A stretch of DNA of 64,000 bases from Nocardioides coralli (GTDB taxonomy: Bacteria; Actinomycetota; Actinomycetes; Propionibacteriales; Nocardioidaceae): the NCBI RefSeq assembly GCF_019880385.1, contig NZ_CP082273.1, positions 620,001 to 684,000 of the forward strand, read 5' to 3'. The stretch's first letter is position 1. Every line of letters begins with the position of its first letter. Made by a program: the position numbers and the translations under genes. The notes beneath the pieces were generated by a model. That model was not told where the DNA came from. It ran no database searches and worked only from the letters and a program-made list of their open reading frames with translations. This document shows positions 25,147-34,479 of this stretch, piece after piece.

Positions 25147-25773
25147 ATGAGCATTGCACCGACCGCACGGGAGGCCGCTCGGCGTCAGCACGACAAGGCG
25201 ATGCGGATCACGCGCTACGCCGAGCTGGACGGTCTCGGAGCCGAGGGTCAGCAGACAGCAGCGGCGCTGCACCAGCTGCCGGAGGAGAAGTGGATCGTCT
25301 TCCACGACCTCCGGCTCGGGCGCGCCGTCCTGGACCACGTGGTCGTCGGCCCCCCCGGCGTCTTCGTGGTCGACCGCCGTAGCTGGACCGGCACGATCAC
25401 GGTGAAGGGCGATGTGCTGCGTCGCAACGGCATCTGGCACAACCTGGCGCTGCGCCGCTCGACCCGGTACGCCGAGGCGCTGCTCGCCCTGGTGCCGACG
25501 ATGCGCCGCGAGCTGGTCTGGCCGGTACTGAGCGTGGCCACCGAGGAGCAGGTGCTCGGCTGCGCCAAGGAGGTGCTGATCGCCTCGACGCCGACCCTCG
25601 CCTGGACGATGAAGGGGTGCCCGCAGGTGCTGTCGGTGACCGAGATCGACCGCCTCGCCTGGGAGATGGAGGCGAGCCTCGACGGTCACGTGATCGTGCC
25701 GCCGGCTGGTTGGGGCCGCGAGTCGACCCCGGTCCAGGTGCCCGTGGCTCCGCGGCACCGCGCCGCCGGCTGA
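25147..25773 (+). CDS. NERD-like domain protein with altered catalytic Lys
   Basis: A 208-residue protein. Residues about 30-130 resemble the NERD nuclease-related domain: GAEGQQTAAALHQLP, LDHVVVGPPGVFVVDRRSW. Classical NERD has an acidic residue then a Lys (VxDTK or VEVK) in this last strand; here the position reads DRRSW, so the Lys is Arg and activity is uncertain. No helicase or kinase domain is attached. ATG at 25147 has a strong GGAGGGGGA site. Proteins of this kind stand alone in many actinobacteria; the role is unknown. Confidence 0.7.
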   Translation: MSIAPTAREAARRQHDKAMRITRYAELDGLGAEGQQTAAALHQLPEEKWIVFHDLRLGRAVLDHVVVGPPGVFVVDRRSWTGTITVKGDVLRRNGIWHNLALRRSTRYAEALLALVPTMRRELVWPVLSVATEEQVLGCAKEVLIASTPTLAWTMKGCPQVLSVTEIDRLAWEMEASLDGHVIVPPAGWGRESTPVQVPVAPRHRAAG

Positions 25774-25805
25774 GCTCGTCCGTTGTCGGGGTCCGGCCCG
25801 GTGAC

Positions 25806-26990
25806 TCAGGGTCGGCGCGCGAGGTTGACCTTGCCCGACCACGGGCCGGGACCGACCCGGGAGAGCGCGCGGACGCGGCAGGTGTAGCGGGTGCCGCGGC
25901 TGAGCCCTCTCACCGTCACCGGCGCCTTGTTCTTCTTCCGCTTGGCGGTCTCGACGGCGCCGCGTGGTGAGACGCACCTGGCCTTGTAGCCGGTCACCTT
26001 GGCCCCGCGCGGCTTCGCCTTGTCGTAGCCCACCTTCCCCGTGCGCGCCGCGGTGCGGCTGGCGCGCAGATTGGTGGGCCGGGTCGGAACGACCTTGCCG
26101 GTCCTCACCTTGAGGCGCCGGACGCTGAAGGTCATGTCGGTCACCTCGATCTCGGCCGGCGACGCGGGGGTGGACTTGACCACCGACGAGCTCGAGATCG
26201 GCCCGGCGCCGGCGACCACCAGGCTGGCGGGCGTCACGGTGCCCGGGTCCGGAATGAAGAAGTTCTCGCGCAGGAAGTCGTTGGGCAGCACCGCCTCGAA
26301 GTGGCCGCGGTAGACGGTCGTCCCGTCGGACTCGAAGTGCGGTGCGCCAAAGTCGAGCCGCATGGTCGCGATCCCCGTCGCGTCGTCGTAGGTGACGCCG
26401 GGCGGGAAGCTGGTGACCTCGACGTTGGTCCAGAAGTCGACGCCGAAGAAGGCCCGGCGCTGCGTGGCGTCGCTCCAGAAGTGCCAGTCGAGCAGCTGGC
26501 TGGCCAACCGCAGGTCCTCGTCGGTGGCGTTGGTGGGGCAGGGCCAGGGGAACGGCGACGCGGCGCAGCCCTCCGCGACCAGGGTCGGCTCCGCGGTCAT
26601 CGACACGGTCCACGTGCCGTCGCCGTCGTCGGTCCGGACGACCTCGCCGTTGCGCCCGGCGCCGAAGTTGACCCGCGGCACCATCGTCCCCACGTCGAGG
26701 ACCACCTCCCAGCGACCGGCGGCCGCGCCGGTGAGCTCGTAGGCGCCGTTCTGGGCCAAGTTCCACTGGACGTCGTGGCCGGCGTCGAAGACCGACAGGT
26801 CGACCTGCCACACGGGGTCGGTCGGCGTGATGCCCACGCCGTCGCGCTTGACGGACACGATGCACGGCGCCGTGGCTCCGGGGGCGCTGCACCAGTCAGC
26901 CGGATCAGCGACCGAGGGTGTGGCGGGGAGGACGACCAGGCCGGCGGCCAGCAGGCCGCCCAGACCGGTGAGCAACGGGAATCGGGACAC
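25806..26990 (-). CDS. Exported protein with C-terminal fibronectin type III domain
   Basis: A 394-residue exported protein. GTG at 26990 is followed by a signal peptide (SRFPLLTGLGGLLAAGL, cleavage near VADPADW). The body (residues about 35-290) is strand-rich with four cysteines in CSAPGATAPC and CAASPFPWPC, of unknown family. The last 95 residues (PTNLRASRTAARTGKVGYD to VRALSRVGPGPWSG) form an FN3 domain of the Lys-rich type seen in actinobacterial surface proteins. Likely cell-surface or secreted binding protein. Confidence 0.65.
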   Translation of the reverse strand: MSRFPLLTGLGGLLAAGLVVLPATPSVADPADWCSAPGATAPCIVSVKRDGVGITPTDPVWQVDLSVFDAGHDVQWNLAQNGAYELTGAAAGRWEVVLDVGTMVPRVNFGAGRNGEVVRTDDGDGTWTVSMTAEPTLVAEGCAASPFPWPCPTNATDEDLRLASQLLDWHFWSDATQRRAFFGVDFWTNVEVTSFPPGVTYDDATGIATMRLDFGAPHFESDGTTVYRGHFEAVLPNDFLRENFFIPDPGTVTPASLVVAGAGPISSSSVVKSTPASPAEIEVTDMTFSVRRLKVRTGKVVPTRPTNLRASRTAARTGKVGYDKAKPRGAKVTGYKARCVSPRGAVETAKRKKNKAPVTVRGLSRGTRYTCRVRALSRVGPGPWSGKVNLARRP

Positions 26991-27084
26991 GGGGCACCCC
27001 TTCGACCGGGCGGCACGTCGCTGCCGCTGGGCCTCATGGTGGTGCCTGTTGCACGCCGGCGCCACCCCTCGGATGGGCTATGTC

Positions 27085-28932
27085 TCAGCCCCGGTCGTGC
27101 TCTTGCAGGAACCGCCGGAGACCCGGGAGGTCGTCGGTGTTGAGGTGGTCGACGTCGGCGGCGAGCAGCTCGCGCCACACCGCCTCCCGCGCCGGGACGT
27201 CGAGGTCGGGCGTGGCCCGGAAGCGGACCCGGTAGCCGGCGGCGTGAGCCTCGTCGACGATGCGGTGCAGCTTGTCGCGCTCGGCCCGGGGCATCGGGCC
27301 GACGCCCTGCCAGGTGAAGTGGCGGGTCCAGCTGTCGCTCAGCAGCGGCATGTCGGAGGCCGGCAGCCCGGAGCCGAGGTCGGGCATCCGGCCGTCGTAG
27401 CCGGCGTAGCGCGTCTCCTGGGCCTGCATGAACGGCAGGTCGCGGCTGCCGCTGAAGACGGCGGTGACCGCACGGTCGTCGACGCGACCGCCGCGGAAGG
27501 ACGTCATGATCCGGCGGTGCTCCCGCAGCTCGGCGTCGATCGCCCGGTAGGTCGGCCTCGCCTCGCTCTTGACGTCGATCAGCAGCTGGAAGACGCCGTC
27601 CCAGTCCTCGTAGACCGCGCCGTCCTGCTGCTCCGCGCGCTCCACCAGCGGGTCGAGGTAGAGCGACTCCAGGGTGCGACCGGGCCGCACCTCGTGCCGG
27701 TCGTGGGCCACCAACAGCTCACCGTCGACCAGCCACACGTCGGCCTCCACGCTGCTGAAGCCGTGGTCGAGGGCGTCGCGCAGCGGACGGGCGTGCTCGT
27801 AGTCGTTGTGGGCGTGCGCGCGCGCCAGCGGCGCGGCCGCCATCTCGTTGTCGTCCTCCGGCTCGTCCCGGGAGTACGCCGGCGGCAGCTCGAGGCCGCG
27901 TTCGGCCATCAGCTCGCGGAGCCGGTCGGGGTAGTCGGTGATCAGCCCGTCCACGCCGGCGTCCATCAGCGAGGCCATCGTCGGCTTGTCGTTGACCGTC
28001 CACGGGATCACGGTGATGTCGGCGCGGTCGGCACGACGGACCATCGCCCGCGTGACGTAGGGCCGGTAGTCGGGGTCGGTGACCTTCCCGCGCTGCGGGA
28101 ACCCGTGGACCGGTGAGAACGCGTCGGCGCCGAAGGAGTCGATCGCGGCGATCGGGTCGTCGTCGAAGTCGTCGATGTCGATGCCGCCCAGCCACGGCGA
28201 GGCGCCCGGCCGGTCGACCTGCAGGAAGTCGTGGTTGGTCAGCGCCACCAGCGGCAGTCGCGGCTCCACCTCGGACATCCGCATCAGCGCGCCCCAGTCG
28301 AAGCTCTGGATGGTGACCTGGTCGAGCATCCCGGCCCGCCGGGTGTCGCGGGCCACCACCTGGACGAACTGCTCACGCGGCGCGGTCTCCTGCGGCGCGC
28401 CCGCCTCGACCTTCGTCTCGACGTTGAGGACCACGTCGTCGGCGTCGTAGGCCGTCACGAGGTCGTAGACCTCGGTGAGGGTCGGCATCCGCTCGCCGGG
28501 GTGGAGCTCCTGGTCCGGGTGGTCCGGCTGACGGAGGCTGCCGCAGTCGAGGGTCTTCACCTGCGCGAAGGTCAGGGTGTTGACGTACCTGCCGACGTAG
28601 GGCCACTCCCGGTCACCGGGGGTGGCCGGTGCGGTGTCGAGGCACTTCTTGTCGCTGACCTTGCGGTCGTGGGTGACGACCGCGACGCCGTCCTCGGTGA
28701 TCTGGGTGTCGAGCTCCAGCGTCGTGACGCCGAGCTCGAGGGCCTTGGCGAACGCCGGCAGCGTGCCCTCGACCGTCAGGCCGAGCCCGCCGCGGTGGGC
28801 CTGGAGGTCGAAGCCCTCCTCCAGGTCGTCGTCGGCCTGCGCCGCAGGGGCGACCAGGACCAGGAGGGGGGTCGACAGGGCAGACGCGACCGCGGCGCAG
28901 ACGAGCCGCGGTACCCGAGATGTGTTCCGCAT
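27085..28932 (-). CDS. Exported protein with two glycerophosphodiesterase-like domains
   Basis: A 615-residue exported enzyme. A signal peptide (LVCAAVASALSTPLLVLVAP, cut near QADDD) precedes a GDPD domain at residues about 42-340: FDLQAHRGGLGLTVEGTLPA, TLELDTQITEDGV and VVTHDRK. A second PI-PLC/GDPD-like domain spans about 365-610: AHAHNDYEHARPL, GFSSVEADVWLVDGELLVAHD and LLIDVKS. Both keep the HR/HN...E-D...H metal residues. It likely degrades phospholipid head-group diesters or teichoic-acid-type polymers outside the cell. The start at 28932 is set by the signal peptide. Confidence 0.85.
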   Translation of the reverse strand: MRNTSRVPRLVCAAVASALSTPLLVLVAPAAQADDDLEEGFDLQAHRGGLGLTVEGTLPAFAKALELGVTTLELDTQITEDGVAVVTHDRKVSDKKCLDTAPATPGDREWPYVGRYVNTLTFAQVKTLDCGSLRQPDHPDQELHPGERMPTLTEVYDLVTAYDADDVVLNVETKVEAGAPQETAPREQFVQVVARDTRRAGMLDQVTIQSFDWGALMRMSEVEPRLPLVALTNHDFLQVDRPGASPWLGGIDIDDFDDDPIAAIDSFGADAFSPVHGFPQRGKVTDPDYRPYVTRAMVRRADRADITVIPWTVNDKPTMASLMDAGVDGLITDYPDRLRELMAERGLELPPAYSRDEPEDDNEMAAAPLARAHAHNDYEHARPLRDALDHGFSSVEADVWLVDGELLVAHDRHEVRPGRTLESLYLDPLVERAEQQDGAVYEDWDGVFQLLIDVKSEARPTYRAIDAELREHRRIMTSFRGGRVDDRAVTAVFSGSRDLPFMQAQETRYAGYDGRMPDLGSGLPASDMPLLSDSWTRHFTWQGVGPMPRAERDKLHRIVDEAHAAGYRVRFRATPDLDVPAREAVWRELLAADVDHLNTDDLPGLRRFLQEHDRG

Positions 28933-29029
28933 GCCCCACACGGGAACCGCTCCAGGCGGACGGCAGGTGACCGGCGCCCGACCTCGGGATGACCTGACGG
29001 ACAACCCTCGGCCGGGCGCCGCTCCCGCC

Positions 29030-31111
29030 TCAGTTGGCCGGGACGGTCACCTCGACGTGTCTGCCGCCGAGCTCGCCGGTGACCCGGAAGTCCCGGTAGG
29101 GACCGGAGAACCCGAACTTGCCGCGCGCCCGCAGCCACCCGTCCTCGCCTCGGGGTCCGTCGACGTCGACGATGAAGCGCAGACCGTTGGCCCCGAAGAG
29201 GTGCCAGGTGGTGCGACCGGAGACCGCCACGTTGCGTGCGAGCTGCGCCTGGTCCAGCCAGATCAGCGCCGGCCTGCCCGAGAAGTCGCGGTAGTCGAAG
29301 GAGCCGCCGCCACCCCGGAGGGCGGTCAGCCCGCCCCTCGCCCCCGGGACCCGGAAGCTGCGCAGCCAGGCGTCGCGGACCGTCTGCACGACCACCGTGG
29401 CGATCTTGCGGTGCACCGGGCGGGAGCGGTCGCCGGGCGCCGGGGTCGCCGGCGCCGCGCCGCGAGCGTGCTCGGGGAACTTCGACGTCGTCGGGACGAC
29501 GTTCGCCGGCTCGTCGCAGTCGTCCGCCGCCGGCGGCGTCAAGGTCCGCACGAAGGCGTGGAAGAGCTCCCGCGCGCACTCGCTCCAGCCGGCCGCCGGG
29601 TGGGCGGCACCCGCTGCCTCGACGTGGTGTGCCGCCGGGAAGACCTCGAGCAGCTCCCGGGACATGTCCGTCGGGACCTGGGTGTCGCGGTCCCCGGTGA
29701 GCATCAGGGCCGGGACCCCCGCCGGGACGGTCGCGCCGTCGGGGATGGCCGGGACGAACCGGTCGGGAGCCGGCCAGCGCAGGCACCACCGCGGCCAGAA
29801 GTACTCGGTCCACGCCTCGGCCGTGAACGGCGCGAAGGCGTCGGCGGCAGCCAGGGCGGCGTAGGCGGCGGCGTACTTCGCCTCGCGGGTCGACCGCGGG
29901 TCGCCGCGGTCCCACACCGGGTCGGCGTCGTTGCAGAAGACGGCCGCGTTGTTGCCGAGCGAGTCGAACTCGGGTGGCGCCGAACCGCCTACTCCGCCGA
30001 GGTGCAGGGTCTCGGCGGCGAGCCGGAGCAGGGGTCGCCGGTCGCCCCGGCCGAGCGCCTTGGCGGCGGCAGCGAGCTCACCGTTGTTGATCCAGTTGCC
30101 CCGGGACAGCCACGCCAGCGCTTCCATGTCGGCCGTGACGCGACGCCGCCCGACGTCGGACACCCTCACCCACCCGGACACCGGGCGGTCGCGCAGGATG
30201 TCGGCGATCCGGGCGAGGGCCGTGTCGGCATTGGGCTGGGCCGCGTGGCAAGCCGGAGCGCGCCGGCAGTCCAGCCCGACACCCTCGGCGATCGCGGGCG
30301 GGATCTCCGTGCCCCAGGTCCACTCGTGCCGGTCGTCGGTCACCGGGGTCGGGGCGTCGAGGATCGCGGCCCGGAGCCGGCCCGGGTAGCGGACGGCGTA
30401 GGCCGACACGAAGACGCCGCCGTAGGAGAGGCCGTAGAAGCTGATCTGGTCGTAGCTCAGGGCTGCCCGCACGGCCTCGAGGTCCATCGCGACGTCACCG
30501 CTGCCGTAGCGGTCGGCGTCGTCGCCGAGCTGGCGACCACACGCGCCGATGGCCCGGACGGCGTCCTCCTGGGTCACGACGCCCTCGAACAGGTTCTGCA
30601 GCTTCGGGCAGTCGATGGCCCCCGACTGGCCGGTGCCGCGGTGGTCGACGACCACGAGGTCACGGTCGTCGTTGAGCCCGCCGCCCAGGAAGCCGAGGAA
30701 CCAGCGGTTCGCCACGTTGGAGACCCCGGGGCCGCCGTCGGTCAGGAAGACGGCGTCGGTGGCGGTCGACGTGGGGTTGCTGCGGGGGAGCACCGCGAAG
30801 GCGATCGGCAGCTCGCGACCCCCCGACTCGGCCCGGTCGAACGGCACGTCCACGGTCCCGCAGAGCCAGCCGTCGTCCTCCGGGCAGGGTGCGAGGGCCA
30901 CGCCAGGGTCGGCTGCCAGCGTGCCGGGTCGGGCCCGGCCGCGGACCGACCTGTCCCGGAGCAGCTCGGGCTGCGCCAGCTGGATCGCCTTGTCCGCGGA
31001 GCGGTCTGGCCCCGGATGGCCCCGCCCGGGTGCGGCGCCGGCCGCAGGTACGGCCAGCAGGCTCAGGGCGGCGGTGACCGCGATGATCCGCAGTGTTCTC
31101 GACGTTTCCAT
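29030..31111 (-). CDS. Secreted TAP-like alpha/beta-hydrolase (prolyl/tripeptidyl aminopeptidase type)
   Basis: A 693-residue secreted hydrolase. Signal peptide (RIIAVTAALSLLAVPAAGAA), then an alpha/beta-hydrolase of the S33/TAP family: oxyanion loop TDGGPGVS, VVDHRGTGQSGAIDC, nucleophile elbow GLSYGG, acid in LTGDRDTQVP and His in GAAHPAAGW. The last 130 residues (DFSGRPALIWLDQAQLARN) are an additional strand-rich domain not usual in TAP. Expected role is release of N-terminal peptides or ester hydrolysis outside the cell. An AGGGGGAG ribosome site supports the ATG at 31111. Confidence 0.85.
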   Translation of the reverse strand: METSRTLRIIAVTAALSLLAVPAAGAAPGRGHPGPDRSADKAIQLAQPELLRDRSVRGRARPGTLAADPGVALAPCPEDDGWLCGTVDVPFDRAESGGRELPIAFAVLPRSNPTSTATDAVFLTDGGPGVSNVANRWFLGFLGGGLNDDRDLVVVDHRGTGQSGAIDCPKLQNLFEGVVTQEDAVRAIGACGRQLGDDADRYGSGDVAMDLEAVRAALSYDQISFYGLSYGGVFVSAYAVRYPGRLRAAILDAPTPVTDDRHEWTWGTEIPPAIAEGVGLDCRRAPACHAAQPNADTALARIADILRDRPVSGWVRVSDVGRRRVTADMEALAWLSRGNWINNGELAAAAKALGRGDRRPLLRLAAETLHLGGVGGSAPPEFDSLGNNAAVFCNDADPVWDRGDPRSTREAKYAAAYAALAAADAFAPFTAEAWTEYFWPRWCLRWPAPDRFVPAIPDGATVPAGVPALMLTGDRDTQVPTDMSRELLEVFPAAHHVEAAGAAHPAAGWSECARELFHAFVRTLTPPAADDCDEPANVVPTTSKFPEHARGAAPATPAPGDRSRPVHRKIATVVVQTVRDAWLRSFRVPGARGGLTALRGGGGSFDYRDFSGRPALIWLDQAQLARNVAVSGRTTWHLFGANGLRFIVDVDGPRGEDGWLRARGKFGFSGPYRDFRVTGELGGRHVEVTVPAN

Positions 31112-31207
31112 CCTGCTCCCCCTCAGGGTTGGGCTGACGCCAGCGTTCGACTTTCCCACCGAGGACAGGCATGGGGAAGACCGGACGTTGACGCGCGGTT
31201 GGGTGGT

Positions 31208-32836
31208 TCAGACCAGTCGGTGCTCGTAGGCGTACGCCGTCGCGGCCGTCCGCGAGCCGACGCCGAGCTTGGTGAAGATGTTGGACAGGTGACGGGCGAC
31301 CGTCTTCTCGCTCAGCACCAGCTCGGCGGCGATGTCGGCGTTGCTGCGCCCGCCGGCCACCAGCCGCAGCACCTCGGCCTCGCGGGCGGTCAGGCCGCCG
31401 GGCAGCGCGGCCGGGGCGAGCAGCTCCTCCGCCTGGTCGGCGGCCGGCCGGGCGCCGAGCCGCCGCAGGGTGGTGCGGGCCGTCTCGAGCTCGCGCCGGG
31501 CCGAGGCCTCGTCGCCCGCGGCCAGGAGGGCGCGGCCGGTGACGAGCTGGGTCCGGGCCCGCTGGAAGGCGTCGTCACAGCGCGCCCAGAGCTGCTGGGC
31601 CTTGCGCAGGTAGGGGAGGCCGCCCGCCGGGTCACCGGCGGCGAGCTCGACGGCTCCGGCGGCGTGCGCCGCGGCGGCGAGCAGCCAGTCACAGCCGAAG
31701 CCGGCGGCCACCTCGTCGAGCTCGGCCGTGACCGTCCGGGCCCGGTCGACCTCGCCGGTGCTCAGCAGCACCTCGACGGCGGCGGGCAGCAGCCGTCCCC
31801 GGTGCACGGGGCCGCCGGTCTCCGCGAGCAGCCGCTCCACCGCGGCCCGGGCGACGTCGGTCTGCCCGCGGGCCAGCCACAGCAGCGCGAGGCCCGGCTG
31901 CGGGTCGAAGCCGTGGTCGGCCGCCCGCTGGTAGGCCTCGTCGGCGCCGGTGTGGTCGCCCTGCAGGCGCAGCACCTCGCCCGTCTCGTACGCCGAGAGC
32001 CCGACCGCGTCCGGTGCCCCCACCCGCTGGTAGCGGTCGGCCGCCAGCTCGAACTCGGCGAGCGCGCCGCCGAAGTCACCCCGCAGGCGCAGCAGCTGGC
32101 CGCGGTGCACCGCGCACTGGCCGGTGAAGGCGAGCAGCCCGGGCTGCTTCGCGCACCACCGGTCGAGCGCGGCCGTCCACTCCGCGACCCGGGCGAAGTC
32201 GCTGATCTCCTGGCAGCCCTCGATGGCGGTGCAGTAGACGTGGCCGGCGAGGATCGGCGAGGTCGTCTCACCGGCGATCACCCGGACCATCGCCTCGTCG
32301 AGCCGGGCCAGCCCCTCGGTGAAGCGGCCGGCGTAGAGCGAGAGCCGGCCCTGGGAGCACAGCCCCAGGGCCATCAGGTCAGGGTCGCCGTGCCGGCGGC
32401 CCGCCGCGGTCACCTCGGCGGCGCAGCTGGCGGCGGTCACGAGGTCGCCGGCGCCCAGGGCCCGGAACATGCGAGGGAAGGCGATCCACGCGTGCTCGAC
32501 GGCGTCGGGCGGGAGGCCCTCGAGGAGGCTGTCGGCCCGGGCGGTCCACCCCGCGGCGAGGGCCGGCTCGCCGTGGGTCAGCAGCGTCATCGACAGCCGG
32601 AAGACGCAGCGGACCGCGGCGGTGACGTCACCCGCGGCCTGGGCTCCGGCGAAGGCGCGCTGCAGCACCGCCACCGCCCCGTCGTGGTCGCCGAGCAGCT
32701 CGGCGGTGGTGGCGAGACGGTCGAGGTCGGCGTGCTCGAGCGCATCGTCCGGGACCTCGCCGAAGGCGCTGTGGGCCGCGACCCAGTCGCCGCGGTCGAA
32801 CGCGGCCCGGGCCTGCTCCAGCCCCGTAGCACTCAC
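31208..32836 (-). CDS. LuxR-family regulator with TPR-like sensor region
   Basis: A 542-residue transcription factor without the ATPase of LAL regulators. Residues 1-450 are helical repeats of TPR type ([21 protein letters not shown] onward), and the C-terminal 65 residues a GerE-type helix-turn-helix ([37 protein letters not shown]). It has a paralogue at 45403-47055. The GTG at 32836 has a well-placed GGAGGT site and begins where the family usually begins; an ATG at 32872 overlapping the upstream stop (ATGA) is a possible alternative adding 12 residues. Co-transcribed with the flavin monooxygenase. Confidence 0.85.
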   Translation of the reverse strand: MSATGLEQARAAFDRGDWVAAHSAFGEVPDDALEHADLDRLATTAELLGDHDGAVAVLQRAFAGAQAAGDVTAAVRCVFRLSMTLLTHGEPALAAGWTARADSLLEGLPPDAVEHAWIAFPRMFRALGAGDLVTAASCAAEVTAAGRRHGDPDLMALGLCSQGRLSLYAGRFTEGLARLDEAMVRVIAGETTSPILAGHVYCTAIEGCQEISDFARVAEWTAALDRWCAKQPGLLAFTGQCAVHRGQLLRLRGDFGGALAEFELAADRYQRVGAPDAVGLSAYETGEVLRLQGDHTGADEAYQRAADHGFDPQPGLALLWLARGQTDVARAAVERLLAETGGPVHRGRLLPAAVEVLLSTGEVDRARTVTAELDEVAAGFGCDWLLAAAAHAAGAVELAAGDPAGGLPYLRKAQQLWARCDDAFQRARTQLVTGRALLAAGDEASARRELETARTTLRRLGARPAADQAEELLAPAALPGGLTAREAEVLRLVAGGRSNADIAAELVLSEKTVARHLSNIFTKLGVGSRTAATAYAYEHRLV

Positions 32837-32868
32837 GGCGAGCACCTCCGCCCCGAGCCTAAGCCCGT

Positions 32869-33969
32869 TCATGCCGCGGCGGCCCGCGCTGCGGACCGGG
32901 AGGTGCGCCGGACCAGCTGGTCGACGACGTACGCCGCGTCGCGGCCGACGCCGGGAAGCAGCATCGAGCTGAAGGAGTACTGGAAGCTCAGGCCGCAGAA
33001 GTACAGCCCCGGGGCGTCCTCGACGACCCCGCGCCGCTCGGCCGGCCAGCCGTCGTCGCGGAGGACCGGCAGCCGGATCCAGTCGAAGGTCTGGCGGAAG
33101 CCGGTCGCCCAGATCACGGTCCCGACCTCGCGCGGCGTGCCGTCGACGACGGGCAGCCCGTCGGTGACCTCCTCGATCCGGGAGGTGACCCGCTCGACGC
33201 CACGGTCGGCCAGGTCGGAGCGCTTGACCCGCAGCATGGGCCCGCCGTGGTGGCGCACCTGCGGCATCGCCTTGCGGCCCACGGGCGTCCGGCGGGTCAT
33301 CACGTGGCGCCACACGAAGAGCAGCACCGGGAACATCACGTTCATGACCGGGGCGTCCAGGCGCGGCGGGATCTGGCCGCAGTCGCGTCCCGCGAGGATC
33401 GTCGGGTGGTGCTCGGCCACCTCGTAGGCGATGTCGCTGCCGGAGTGGCTGGCGCCGACGACGAGCACGGGGCCGTCGCGGAGCTGGCCGGGGCGGCGGT
33501 ACTCGCTGGAGTGGAGCTGCAGGATCCCCGGGTCGAGCTGGTCGGCGATCGCGGGGACGCTGGGGGCGCGGCCGAAGGTGCCGGTGGCCACGACCACGTT
33601 GTCGCAGGTCCAGGCGCCGTGGTCGGTCGTCACGCGGTAGCCCTCGCCGTCGCGCTCGAGGGCGCTGACCCGGGTGCCGAGCCGGACCGGCAGCTCGAAG
33701 TGCCGCACGTAGGACTCGAGGTAGTCGCCGACGGCGTCCTTGCCGGGGAAGCTGCCGCGGGGTGCGGGGAAGTCGAGGCCGGGCAGGCCGTCGTACTGCG
33801 CCGGGGTGTAGAGCTTCAGGGAGTCCCACTGCCGGCGCCAGTTGTCGCCGACCCGGGCGCTGCCGTCGAGGATCACGAACTCGCGGCCGTGCTGCTGCAG
33901 GTGGTGACCGGTCGCCAGGCCGGCCTGGCCGGCGCCGATCACGACGGTGTCGATGTGTGTGGTGTCCAT
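32869..33969 (-). CDS. Flavin-dependent monooxygenase (FMO/BVMO-like, YUCCA type)
   Basis: A 366-residue enzyme with two Rossmann motifs: FAD-binding [16 protein letters not shown] at residue 9 and NADPH-binding [14 protein letters not shown] near 165, plus a final ATGFRQTF strand (the ATG motif of the family). Substrate is unknown. ATG at 33969 is preceded by TAGCGT at 7 nt and no ribosome site, so it is probably leaderless. The stop overlaps the alternative start of the LuxR gene, and the two form an operon, perhaps one in which the regulator controls its own neighbour. Confidence 0.88.
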   Translation of the reverse strand: MDTTHIDTVVIGAGQAGLATGHHLQQHGREFVILDGSARVGDNWRRQWDSLKLYTPAQYDGLPGLDFPAPRGSFPGKDAVGDYLESYVRHFELPVRLGTRVSALERDGEGYRVTTDHGAWTCDNVVVATGTFGRAPSVPAIADQLDPGILQLHSSEYRRPGQLRDGPVLVVGASHSGSDIAYEVAEHHPTILAGRDCGQIPPRLDAPVMNVMFPVLLFVWRHVMTRRTPVGRKAMPQVRHHGGPMLRVKRSDLADRGVERVTSRIEEVTDGLPVVDGTPREVGTVIWATGFRQTFDWIRLPVLRDDGWPAERRGVVEDAPGLYFCGLSFQYSFSSMLLPGVGRDAAYVVDQLVRRTSRSAARAAAA

Positions 33970-33976
33970 GCCGCCG

Positions 33977-33982
33977 ACGCTA
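33977..33982 (-). promoter_or_regulatory. Putative -10 box TAGCGT, leaderless start
   Basis: On the minus strand TAGCGT is followed by 7 nt and the ATG of the flavin monooxygenase at 33969; no ribosome site lies between. Confidence 0.5.
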
Positions 33983-34033
33983 GGGACGGGGAGGCCCGCT
34001 CCGCGTCGGGCGGAGCACCCAAAGGACAGGCAA

Positions 34034-34063
34034 GCGGGCATGGGCCGAACTGCCCATGCCCGC
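34034..34063 (-). terminator. Rho-independent-type hairpin after first small-protein gene
   Basis: A perfect 12-bp stem (GCGGGCATGGGC with GCCCATGCCCGC) and a 6-nt loop, 13 bp beyond the stop of the 83-residue gene on the minus strand. It is followed on that strand by the moderately T-rich TTGCCTGTCCTTT. It would separate this gene from the flavin monooxygenase promoter. Confidence 0.7.
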
Positions 34064-34075
34064 CTGTTCCGGGGC

Positions 34076-34327
34076 TCAGCGACGGTGCTGGAAGGCGCGG
34101 TCCTCGCGGTTGGTCCCGGCGTAGCCGTTGGGGTCGAAGCCGGGGTACCGGTCGAGGTCGAACTCCGACTCCGCCGGTGCCGGCGTGATCGGGAGCACCT
34201 CGTCGTCGAGCACCACGCTGGCGATCCCGAAGCCGGCCCCGACGGCCAGCAGGGCTCCGGCGAACGCGAGTGCCGTGGCCTTGACGGAGATGTGGTGATG
34301 GCCCGGGTGGGCGGTGGTGATGGTCAT
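34076..34327 (-). CDS. Small membrane-anchored protein, copy A
   Basis: An 83-residue protein beginning MTITTAHPGHHHISVK, a His-rich cytoplasmic start, followed by one hydrophobic helix (ATALAFAGALLAVGAGFGIA) and an acidic outer tail ending in DRAFQHRR. It is paralogous to the 92-residue protein at 38677-38955: the first 35 residues are nearly identical and the tails differ. Function is unknown. Its promoter carries an array of direct heptamers of the SARP type (34387-34426) with a CACAAC box 8 bp away, and a strong terminator follows the gene, so it is a monocistronic unit probably switched on by the BTAD regulator next door. Confidence 0.75.
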   Translation of the reverse strand: MTITTAHPGHHHISVKATALAFAGALLAVGAGFGIASVVLDDEVLPITPAPAESEFDLDRYPGFDPNGYAGTNREDRAFQHRR

Positions 34328-34386
34328 GACGGCTCCCCCTCGATGTGTTGTCCTTCGGTCGTCGTGGTCACCGTTGTGCAGGACAC

Positions 34387-34426
34387 CGGTATCCAGACGG
34401 TCTCGGGCCGGTAACGACCCGGTAAT
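34387..34426 (-). promoter_or_regulatory. SARP-type operator: four direct heptamers, 11-bp period
   Basis: Plus-strand heptamers cggtatc (34387), cggtctc (34398), cggtaac (34409) and cggtaat (34420) are separated by exactly 4 bp each. Read toward copy A on the minus strand, the last heptamer ends 8 bp before CACAAC (34373-34378), the spacing SARP activators need between repeats and -10. The ATG of copy A lies about 45 nt further on. For the divergent regulator gene no such spacing exists. Confidence 0.75.
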
Positions 34427-34479
34427 GGGAGCGACAGGGGGCCATTGACCGCTCCTCGCCGGAGGGCCACTCTCGACAG

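Noticed and set aside
28622..33427. 1,601-residue open frame on the plus strand
   Set aside because: Antisense to the GDPD-like, TAP, LuxR and monooxygenase genes; low-complexity product typical of GC-rich shadow frames.
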